The notes under the pieces: generated by a model
Seen by the model: the letters and a program-made list of their open reading frames with translations, nothing else
What the model was told of the DNA's origin: nothing
Database searches by the model: none
Assembly: GCA_019747735.1 (NCBI GenBank)
Contig: JAIEQL010000038.1
Coordinates: 1-53,551 of the forward strand
DNA length: 53,551 nt
Source: Chthoniobacterales bacterium
Lineage (GTDB): Bacteria; Verrucomicrobiota; Verrucomicrobiia; Chthoniobacterales; UBA6821
Reading direction: 5' to 3'
Shown: piece after piece, positions 26,435 through 33,621 of the stretch
Position numbering within the stretch: position 1 is the stretch's first letter
Layout: each line of letters opens with the position of its first letter
Program-made: the position numbers and the translations under genes

Positions 26435-28127
26435 AAGCTTCTCCTGGTCGATACTCATCCTCTGCAGCTTGTAGGGCAGCTCCGAAGCTGACCATATCAT
26501 CAGAGCCACGAAGAGAATCGAATGCCTCGGTCTCTTTTTTCAGAGCGTCTTCACTATAAGAAGTTGCCTTGATCGAGAGTCCTAAGCGGCGTTCTACCTT
26601 ATCAATTTTGATAACACGGGCTTCCACTTCGCTCCCAACTTTGAGGACATCCTTCACTTTTTCCACGCGATCTTCGCTGATTTGTGAAATATGAACAAGC
26701 CCATCAATACCATTTTCTAGTTCTACGAAGGCTCCAAAATTAGCGATTTTACTAATCTTTCCTTTGATGAGATCGCCAACTTTGTAATGTTGGTCAATTT
26801 CTTTCCAAGGATCTTCTTCGAGTTGTTTAATGCCCAGACTGATGCGCTGATTAGCTTTATCGATGTCGAGAACAACAGCCTCAATGTCGTCATTCTTTTT
26901 GAGCACTTCGCTGGGGTGATTGATTTTGCGATTCCAACTTAAGTCAGAGACATGAACCATTCCATCGATGCCTTCTTCAAGCTCGATGAACGCTCCATAA
27001 GCAGTCATGTTACGAACTTTTCCTTTGACTTGTTTGCCGATCATGAAGCGCTGTTCAATTTCATCCCACGGATTAGGTTCAAGCTGGCGAACACCAAGCG
27101 AGATTTTTTGATCTTCTTTGTTGACGCCTAAGACGATTGCTTCAATTTCTTGACCAAGAGTGAGGACATCCGAAGGGCGAACAATTCGCTTGGTCCAGGA
27201 GAGCTCGGAGACGTGGATAAGTCCTTCAATACCCTCTTCAATTTCGACGAAGGCACCATAAGGCATGAGATTCATGATCTTCCCTTTCACTTTTTGACCA
27301 GCTGGGAAGCGTTCCTCAATTTTGTCCCATGGATTATCTTGAAGTTGTTTTAATCCAAGAGAAATACGTTCTTTCTCTTTATTAATTTCAAGGATAATAA
27401 CCTTGAGACGATCCCCGGGTTTGACGGCTTCACTAGGGTGGGTCAGGCGAGCCCAAGACATATCGGTGATATGGAGCAATCCATCAATTCCATCCAGGTC
27501 AAGAAAAGCTCCGAAGTCCGTGATGTTTTTGACCACTCCGTCGACAACATCTCCTGGATTCATCGTGGAGAGGAAGTCTTGGCGGCGTGTACTGCGTTGA
27601 GCCTCAATGAGCTCACGGCGGCTCAAGACAATATTTTTACGATCTTCATTGAGCTTAACGATTTTGAAATCGTACGTATTTCCAACAAACTGATGCAGAT
27701 CTTTGGGAGGAGTGACATCGATTTGAGATGCAGGTAAAAAGGCTTCGACGCCAACATTGACAGTAAGACCACCTTTGACAACAGCTTTTACTTTGCCTTT
27801 GATGATTCCTTCTGATTCAAACAGCTTGCAGATCTTGTCCCAGTTTTGGCGTTGTGCTGCTTTTGTTTTGGAAAGAATAACCATTCCTTGGTCATTCTCT
27901 AAACGCTCAAGAAGAACTTCGACTTCATCTCCTACTTGGATTTCTTCAGGATTATCAAACTCGGATGCTGAAATCATTCCTTCTGATTTGTATCCGATAT
28001 CGACTAAAAATTCTTTTGGTCTTTTTTCAAGAATATGCCCTTTAACGATACTGCCTTCACGATAATTTTTAACCGAGTTGGCAATGAGGTGCTGAAGATC
28101 AGCCATGCTGCTTGTTTGTGTTGTCAT
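26433..28127 (-). CDS. rpsA: 30S ribosomal protein S1
   Basis: S1 binds mRNA and unfolds it for initiation. The 564 residues contain six S1 repeats, recognisable by recurrent phrases such as GAFLDLDGIDGLLHITDMSW, GAFVEIEEGIEGLIHVSELSW, GAFIELEEGIDGMVHVSDLSW and GAFVELENGIDGLVHISQIS. Length equals the E. coli form (557). Since most genes here lack Shine-Dalgarno motifs, a full six-domain S1 may be important for start selection (inference). The C-terminus ends in an acidic tail EYRPGEA and the stop coincides with a MITE-1 end. Confidence 0.97.
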   Translation of the reverse strand: MTTQTSSMADLQHLIANSVKNYREGSIVKGHILEKRPKEFLVDIGYKSEGMISASEFDNPEEIQVGDEVEVLLERLENDQGMVILSKTKAAQRQNWDKICKLFESEGIIKGKVKAVVKGGLTVNVGVEAFLPASQIDVTPPKDLHQFVGNTYDFKIVKLNEDRKNIVLSRRELIEAQRSTRRQDFLSTMNPGDVVDGVVKNITDFGAFLDLDGIDGLLHITDMSWARLTHPSEAVKPGDRLKVIILEINKEKERISLGLKQLQDNPWDKIEERFPAGQKVKGKIMNLMPYGAFVEIEEGIEGLIHVSELSWTKRIVRPSDVLTLGQEIEAIVLGVNKEDQKISLGVRQLEPNPWDEIEQRFMIGKQVKGKVRNMTAYGAFIELEEGIDGMVHVSDLSWNRKINHPSEVLKKNDDIEAVVLDIDKANQRISLGIKQLEEDPWKEIDQHYKVGDLIKGKISKIANFGAFVELENGIDGLVHISQISEDRVEKVKDVLKVGSEVEARVIKIDKVERRLGLSIKATSYSEDALKKETEAFDSLRGSDDMVSFGAALQAAEDEYRPGEA

Positions 28128-28144
28128 GATAAATAAAGTTCCAC

Positions 28145-28164
28145 CACAATTTTTGTAAATTGTG
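28145..28164 (-). promoter_or_regulatory. Hairpin in the rpsA leader
   Basis: CACAATTT (28145-28152) and AAATTGTG (28157-28164) form a perfect 8-bp stem with a 4-base loop, beginning 18 bases before the rpsA ATG on the minus strand. It could block or recruit ribosomes, as leader structures do for S1 autoregulation in enterobacteria; that role here is inference. Confidence 0.45.
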
Positions 28165-28203
28165 AGACCGCCGCCCTTTCAAAGCAGACGTTGGAAGCGA
28201 AAA

Positions 28204-28231
28204 AGTATAGTGAGTTAAATTGAAAAGGCAA
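28204..28231 (-). promoter_or_regulatory. Putative sigma70 promoter of rpsA
   Basis: On the minus strand, TTGCCT (28231-28226) and TATACT (28209-28204) are separated by 16 bases, about 77 bases before the rpsA ATG. It is one of the best promoter matches in the window. Confidence 0.6.
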
Positions 28232-28413
28232 TGCTATTTAAGGCTCGTCGGTTTGTGGGATAAAAAAACAATAGAAAAGAATTGCTACTAACCTTACTCA
28301 CGCTTCACTAGCGTCCTGAATGACGTTGAGTCGTATTGTTGAATAACATTGAAATAAGATACTACTATTTTTTCAGCAAAAGCATGAATGATACATGAAT
28401 TGTAAAAACTAAA
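28232..28413. other. Divergent intergenic region between rpsA and the MFS gene
   Basis: Besides the rpsA promoter, it holds a small hairpin ACGCT/AGCGT (28300-28314) followed by TGACGTTGA, a phrase shared with the palindrome at 36599-36679. No gene is seen. Confidence 0.35.
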
Positions 28414-29664
28414 ATGAATATCAATAAATCCACTTACCGATGGGCAGTGGTCGCCATGCTCTGGCTCATCTGTTTTTTAAATTATGCGGATCGTCAGGCC
28501 ATCTTCAGTATTTTTCCAGTTCTTGAAAAAAATTTTTCTTTTAGCAAATGGCAGCTTGGCCTCCTTGGGTCTGCTTTTTTATGGGTCTATGCTAGTTCCG
28601 CTCTGGTGGCGGGGTTTTGTGTTGATCGCTGGTCTCGTAAATTTTTTATTTTGGGAGGTTGTTTTTTTTGGAGTCTTGTCACCATGGGAACAGGATTGTG
28701 CACGCAATGCTGGCAATTTGTGGGCGTGCGTTCCTTAGAAGGACTTGGAGAGTCTTTTTATTTTCCAGCTTCTAGTTCTTTATTGGCTGATTATCACGGA
28801 GGAAAAACGCGCTCCCTTTCTTTTGCTCTTCATCTTTCAGGAATTACCGCTGGGATGATTGCAGGAAGTTCCCTCGGAGGATGGTTCGCGCAATATTATC
28901 AATGGCAATATGGGTTTTATTTTTTTGGAGTAATGGGCCTTTTGGTGGTGGGAGTTCTTTTTTTGTTTTTAAAAGAACCACGTCGTGGGGGACTCGAGCA
29001 ATCTTTGACAACTCTTGCAGCGACTCCTCATGAGGCCCTGAAACTGCGAGAGCTCCTTCCTTATTTACTCAAGAAGCCGCTCTATCTTTTGCAGCTGGGG
29101 ACTTGGTCAGGAGTCAGTTTTGTCAATGCTCTCTTTACAGTGTGGATGCCACTTTTTCTTTATGAAAAATTTCATTGCAGTCTCACTGTGGCTGGTTTTT
29201 CTGGAGTCACTTTTATCCAAACAGCCGCCATGCTGATGACATTTTGTAGCGGGTGGTACTCTGATCGGATTGCACGGCACAGAAAAAGGAATCGCCTTCT
29301 TCTCCAGGCAGGAAGCCTTTTACTGGGTGCCTTAGCCATCATGAGCATGGGGAGGGTTGCTTCTTTTGTGGCGTTTATTGCCGCTATGATTGCCTATGGA
29401 ATGTGCAAAGGAAGTTATGATGGAGGAGGGATTGCTGCTATTTTTGATCAAATTGAACCGAAAGTACGCGGATCAGCGTTGGGTGTTATGGTAACCCTTG
29501 GTGCATTGGGGGGAGCTTTAGGACCCATGGTGGTAGGAGCTTTCAGTAGAGTTGGAAAGAGCGGGTTCACGGCAGCGATCTCTTTGAGTGCCGCTGTCTA
29601 TCTATGTTGCGGGGTCGTGACCTTAATGACCTTTGTCTTGGCGGAGAAAAAGAGGAACGGTTAG
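28414..29664 (+). CDS. Major facilitator superfamily transporter
   Basis: A 416-residue membrane protein with about 12 hydrophobic segments. The start MNINKSTYRWAVVAMLWLICF, followed by LNYADRQAIFSIFP in the first helix, and the loop 2-3 motif DRWSRKFFILGG, place it in the MFS, nearest to the anion:cation symporter or organophosphate:Pi-type groups. A conserved G-x-x-x-D-R-like signature follows helix 2. The substrate cannot be deduced. It stands alone, divergent from rpsA and followed by the RAYT element after 48 bases. Confidence 0.85.
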   Translation: MNINKSTYRWAVVAMLWLICFLNYADRQAIFSIFPVLEKNFSFSKWQLGLLGSAFLWVYASSALVAGFCVDRWSRKFFILGGCFFWSLVTMGTGLCTQCWQFVGVRSLEGLGESFYFPASSSLLADYHGGKTRSLSFALHLSGITAGMIAGSSLGGWFAQYYQWQYGFYFFGVMGLLVVGVLFLFLKEPRRGGLEQSLTTLAATPHEALKLRELLPYLLKKPLYLLQLGTWSGVSFVNALFTVWMPLFLYEKFHCSLTVAGFSGVTFIQTAAMLMTFCSGWYSDRIARHRKRNRLLLQAGSLLLGALAIMSMGRVASFVAFIAAMIAYGMCKGSYDGGGIAAIFDQIEPKVRGSALGVMVTLGALGGALGPMVVGAFSRVGKSGFTAAISLSAAVYLCCGVVTLMTFVLAEKKRNG

Positions 29665-29712
29665 TCTTCTGATTTTTAGAATGTGAAATTTCAAAAAGCC
29701 CTTTTCCGCAAA

Positions 29713-30828
29713 GGGGTCAGTTCCGTTATTTAGATAATTTGGTGCCATAGCGGTTATTTTTTCTTTTATGAAAAGCTACTTTTAATGTGCTTACTGATCC
29801 AATTTTTAACTCATGCACAATCCATTTGAGAGGCAAAGTTGTTTGAGTTCTGATAAGTTGAGCAATTTCTATTTTCATGGGATCCATACGAGGTAATGCA
29901 TCCAGATCATCAGTCTTTAAGTTCAATGCTTTTAATTTTTCTTGAATCAATTTACGCCCTTTCACCTCCATGGTCTCATCAATTTCAGGGGAAAGGTGGA
30001 TTTCTTTTTTTGGAACAGAAGTTATTTGTTCAAATAATCGCTCCACAAAATCTTTCGCACCAAACTTCCAACTGCGTCTAATAATCTTATCAATGCCCTC
30101 TTCACCCGAATTCTCTTCCGCACAGCGACTATTTATCAATTTGAAAAATTCTCTCCTGCCTGCTGCATCATCTTTTTGAATACCATACTCTCCTAGCAAG
30201 CGATCAACACGCAACCAAGGGAAGCGATGAGAGGATGGTTTTAGATATTCGCTAAAACTACTCCACGGAAAACTTTCTAGCAGGGCTCCATTTTTAAGAA
30301 GACCAGCACGAGCTGGATTGAGATGTACATAGTCACAAACTTTTCGTAGATAATCATCATCCGATCCATCAACAATGAGAGATTTGTAGCGCCCTGCAAA
30401 AAGATGTCCGTGTTTTTGATGTCGTGCATTGAAACGCTGCGTGTAAACTCCGAGCAGCCATTTCATCCCATCTACTAACGTTGGTTTCAGTGTCTCAATA
30501 ACCAAATGAAAATGATTGTTCATGAGACAATAGGCATGTACCTCCCAATCAGCTTTACAGCAGGCTTCTCCCAGCGTTACTAGGAATTTTCTTCGGTCAT
30601 CATCATCAAGAAAAATGTTTTCCTTGTGATTTCCGCGATTCATTACATGGTAAATCGCGCCAGCATATTCAATGCGTAGTTGTCGTGGCATTGTGTGGAA
30701 CTATCATAATACCCATCGCCTTACAATCTTATCTATTTGTTCAAGGAAAAAATTGCTTAACTTATAACGATCGCTTTACTAAAAAAACCGCTATGGCACC
30801 AAATTATCCAAATAACGGAACTGACCCC
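29713..30828. mobile_element. Complete RAYT transposon with 43-bp inverted ends
   Basis: The ends GGGGTCAGTTCCGTTATTT... (29713-29755) and the reverse complement at 30786-30828 agree over 43 bases with one mismatch. The element contains one gene, the Y1 transposase, on the minus strand. Long, near-identical ends suggest recent movement. A 95-bp perfect fold-back at 41094-41188 has the same GGGGTCAGT-CCGT start and ATTTGG-GCCAT interior and is a likely non-autonomous relative. Confidence 0.85.
29726..30691 (-). CDS. REP-associated tyrosine transposase (RAYT, Y1/HUH)
   Basis: RAYTs are HUH single-stranded DNA nucleases that cut at hairpin repeats. The protein starts MPRQLRIEYAGAIYHVMNRGN; the HUH motif is NHFHLVIE (about 60-67), and the catalytic tyrosine is in GRYKSLIVD (about 102-110), followed by YLRKVCDYVHLNPARAGL. 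The C-terminal half (about 170-321) is a longer helical region seen in the larger RAYTs. All key residues are present, so it looks active. The last codons (NRYGTKLSK) are encoded by the left terminal repeat. Confidence 0.92.
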   Translation of the reverse strand: MPRQLRIEYAGAIYHVMNRGNHKENIFLDDDDRRKFLVTLGEACCKADWEVHAYCLMNNHFHLVIETLKPTLVDGMKWLLGVYTQRFNARHQKHGHLFAGRYKSLIVDGSDDDYLRKVCDYVHLNPARAGLLKNGALLESFPWSSFSEYLKPSSHRFPWLRVDRLLGEYGIQKDDAAGRREFFKLINSRCAEENSGEEGIDKIIRRSWKFGAKDFVERLFEQITSVPKKEIHLSPEIDETMEVKGRKLIQEKLKALNLKTDDLDALPRMDPMKIEIAQLIRTQTTLPLKWIVHELKIGSVSTLKVAFHKRKNNRYGTKLSK

Positions 30829-31905
30829 TATTCATTGCCCTTGCAGGGTCTTTCTATTGAAGAGCTAACCCAGCAGCTTGATGTCATGGGCGTTCCAGCC
30901 TATCGTGCTCGTCAAATTATGGAATGGGTTTATCAAAAGAGAGTCACCGCTTGGAGCGAGATGATGAACCTTCCTCTGCCATTGCGTGAAAAATTAGCAG
31001 CTACATTCCCTTTGCATTTTCCGGAACTAGTAACCGCGAGTGGTTCTAAGGACACGACTCAAAAATTTCTATTGCGATTCTCCGATAACGAGATGGTGGA
31101 GACCGTCTTGATCCCAGCCTCACCGGCTCTTTATGGAGAAGAGTCGGATCGGCGGACGATCTGCGTTTCGACCCAAGTGGGGTGCGCCTATGGATGCAAG
31201 TTTTGTGCTAGCGGCTTAGATGGTTTTAAGCGGAATTTGAGAACGGATGAAATTATTTCGCAAGTGTTGCTTGTGGAAAAAGAGTCGGGATTGCCTATCA
31301 ACAACCTTGTGTTTATGGGGATGGGGGAGCCATTGGCCAATTTTGAAAATCTCAATCGTGCTATTACTATTCTCAATGCCCCATGGGGAATTGGATTAGG
31401 AGCCAGAAAAATAACGGTTTCGACCAGTGGCCTGGCACCACGTATTCGCGAATTTGCAGAACGACCCGAGCAGATTCGCCTAGCTATTTCACTGCATGGA
31501 GCCACCGATGAAGTCCGTACGCAGATCATGCCGGTCAATAAGCGCTATCCGATTGCCGAGCTGATGGAGGCTTGTTTCTATTACACCACACGCAAAAAAC
31601 AGCTCCTCACGTTTGAGTATATTTTGATTGCTGGGATTAATGATCAATTGGAGCAGGCCACGCTACTAGCCGCTCACGCAAAGCGTCTCCGAGCAAAAGT
31701 AAATTTAATTCCTTACAACAAAGTGGAGGGTCTCCCCTGGGAACGCCCTTCCCAAGCTGCTCAGCAAACCTTTCTCAGAGAGTTGCGGCGTCATGGAGTT
31801 GCAGCAACCATTCGTCGAGAAAAAGGACACGATATAGATGCAGCTTGTGGACAGCTAAGGAGAAGGGTGCAGGTTGCAGGGAGTCAAGTTGCAGGCAGGT
31901 CTTAG
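30793..31905 (+). CDS. rlmN: 23S rRNA (adenine2503-C2)/tRNA methyltransferase RlmN
   Basis: RlmN is a radical SAM enzyme methylating A2503 of 23S rRNA and A37 of some tRNAs. The cluster motif Cys-Ala-Tyr-Gly-Cys-Lys-Phe-Cys (C131, C135, C138 from this start), FMGMGEPLANFENL, and the C-terminal catalytic cysteine in IDAACGQLR (near 352) are present. The ATG at 30793 lies inside the right terminal repeat of the RAYT element; the frame is open further upstream, and TTG codons at 30836 and 30842 are alternatives. The C-terminal residues VQVAGSQVAGRS are translated from a heptamer array and are probably not conserved. Confidence 0.93.
   Translation: MAPNYPNNGTDPYSLPLQGLSIEELTQQLDVMGVPAYRARQIMEWVYQKRVTAWSEMMNLPLPLREKLAATFPLHFPELVTASGSKDTTQKFLLRFSDNEMVETVLIPASPALYGEESDRRTICVSTQVGCAYGCKFCASGLDGFKRNLRTDEIISQVLLVEKESGLPINNLVFMGMGEPLANFENLNRAITILNAPWGIGLGARKITVSTSGLAPRIREFAERPEQIRLAISLHGATDEVRTQIMPVNKRYPIAELMEACFYYTTRKKQLLTFEYILIAGINDQLEQATLLAAHAKRLRAKVNLIPYNKVEGLPWERPSQAAQQTFLRELRRHGVAATIRREKGHDIDAACGQLRRRVQVAGSQVAGRS
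31869..31900. repeat. Heptamer array (GGTTGCA/AGTTGCA) at the end of rlmN
   Basis: Repeats of GTTGCAG/AGTTGCAGG are read as the last 12 residues of RlmN. It is the complement of the AACCTGC type seen before rplB and carA. Confidence 0.5.
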
Positions 31906-31977
31906 GCGCTTTACGCGTTGTCTTTTTGACAGGAGGTCAAAGATGAAGTAGATTCCTGTCCCTTTGCTTTTTACAAC

Positions 31978-33555
31978 ATGAAACTTCATCTGCGATTCCG
32001 TTTTTTTGCTTTCTTGTTAGGTGGAATATTGTTTTTTGGTTCCTCTCAAAACATGTTAGCTGATGCTGAGAACAACAGTATTGACAGGCAACCGGGAGTA
32101 GATTTTTTTGTGCCGCTCGATAGTCTTCCCGACTTCTCTGATTTTCATCAGGTCGCATTTCAATACATTACAGGTTTTGACAGAGTGCTAGCCTTGTTTT
32201 CGAAGCCTTCTTTCTATAATGTTCCTGATGTTGTAGGGGAAGCATTGAGCGATCATCTAACAACCTGGAGTGAGTTTGCGCAATGCCTCAATAGCGCTGG
32301 AACCCTCTATTCTTCGAGTAATCCTGATGTGACACAACACAATCTTTGGACAAGTGAGATGGAACCTTACATCACACGAAAGGTAGTGAGTCGCCAAATT
32401 CAAGGAAGCCCATTTTCTACCAAAGTATTTTCTTACCATGTGGTGTCAGGACATGGTAATGAGCCCGCTGCACTCTCTCCTGCCACAGCCATGCGTTATG
32501 TGAACTGGAGAAATGTTCACTACTGGCTCTATCACCAGCTCCAGCGTGAAGAGGCTGTTTTTAATCAACAGCAAATAGAGCAAGAGAGAGAGGATCGATT
32601 AACAATTTATTTTAAACAAAAATGTATCTACCCAGCCATTGATGTCATTCAGTCAATCGATCACATTGATGAGATACTGAACCAAAGTACCGAGATAGGA
32701 TGCTATTGGTTTTCTGCTAATGGGCTTAGCGTTGAGAGCATCGACCCCCAAGCTGCATTCTTTCTACCTACAACCGCGCAGAAAGAATCTTGGGACGTTG
32801 GATATGCAGCGCAATTGGGACTTGAAGGAGGAGTCTCCTGGACTGCAGAGTCGGTGAATAATAGCGATGCTTCAACTCAGACAGGCGCCGTTCAACTTGG
32901 TGTCAACAAAGATATCATGATGCAAGAGAAGGATGCAGCAGCAGTGGAGATGCACCTTCAACAAACTGTTCAAGCGATGCAACAGAACTTTATTTTTTTG
33001 AAAAGTAGTGCTTCTTATCAACAGGCTAATGACATTGAAAAAGCTAGATTGGAGACAGTTTTTTGGAATGTTGTGGGAGGCCTTAGCATGATTGTTGGCG
33101 TGGGCGACATGGTGGCTGCGTGGAAAGGTGCAGGAGAGGTGAGATTTTTAGGCTCCTACTCTGATTGCCCTTTCGGGTGTCCACCTGTCGATAACATAAT
33201 ATCGAGAGGTGGATTCTCAGCTGAAGATTGCGCAGCAGCAAATAAGATTATCTCTGAAGGTCGATATAATCAACCCGGTGTACTAAATGAAAAACAAATT
33301 AAAATGATTGTCTCAAGGGGCCATTTAGAAAAGGAGCCCCCTCTTTCTCAGGTGCCATATGGTGAGAGTCAGGGGAATTCCCCTCCTGACATAACGACGA
33401 GCCTTCTTACTATAACAGATCAGCAATATAACGCTTTAGCCGGTGTTCATAGGAGTAAATTTAATTATCAATGGAGATCTGGGGTCTGCGAAACAATAAT
33501 ATCATTGTTCTGTTTCCATTTCGGAAACTCTAGCAACATCGATGGCAACTATTAG
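31978..33555 (+). CDS. Secreted protein of unknown function with an FGE-like N-terminal half
   Basis: The signal peptide FFAFLLGGILFFGSSQ is followed by a cut near LADAE. Residues about 75-185 follow the pattern of the 18612 protein: TTWSEFAQCLNSAGTLY, later SYHVVSG and LSPATAMRYVNWRNVHYW, which resembles the SxxxAxxFCNW phrase of FGE-fold proteins, with no catalytic set. The rest shows no recognised domain. A helical stretch near 190-215 (QLQREEAVFNQQQIEQERED) and a hydrophobic segment near 360-380 are visible. I infer a diverged relative of the 18612 protein. Function is unknown, and the C-terminus (SLFCFHFGNSS) is ordinary. Confidence 0.6.
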   Translation: MKLHLRFRFFAFLLGGILFFGSSQNMLADAENNSIDRQPGVDFFVPLDSLPDFSDFHQVAFQYITGFDRVLALFSKPSFYNVPDVVGEALSDHLTTWSEFAQCLNSAGTLYSSSNPDVTQHNLWTSEMEPYITRKVVSRQIQGSPFSTKVFSYHVVSGHGNEPAALSPATAMRYVNWRNVHYWLYHQLQREEAVFNQQQIEQEREDRLTIYFKQKCIYPAIDVIQSIDHIDEILNQSTEIGCYWFSANGLSVESIDPQAAFFLPTTAQKESWDVGYAAQLGLEGGVSWTAESVNNSDASTQTGAVQLGVNKDIMMQEKDAAAVEMHLQQTVQAMQQNFIFLKSSASYQQANDIEKARLETVFWNVVGGLSMIVGVGDMVAAWKGAGEVRFLGSYSDCPFGCPPVDNIISRGGFSAEDCAAANKIISEGRYNQPGVLNEKQIKMIVSRGHLEKEPPLSQVPYGESQGNSPPDITTSLLTITDQQYNALAGVHRSKFNYQWRSGVCETIISLFCFHFGNSSNIDGNY

Positions 33556-33621
33556 AGCAACTGCCAATGTGCTGTTGGTAGTTACGAAAATAGAAAGAAG
33601 AATTTACTATAATCCTTGCTT

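Noticed and set aside
30685..30792. Extended rlmN N-terminus starting at 30685
   Set aside because: The extra 36 residues are encoded by the RAYT element (its 5' leader and end), not by rlmN family sequence.
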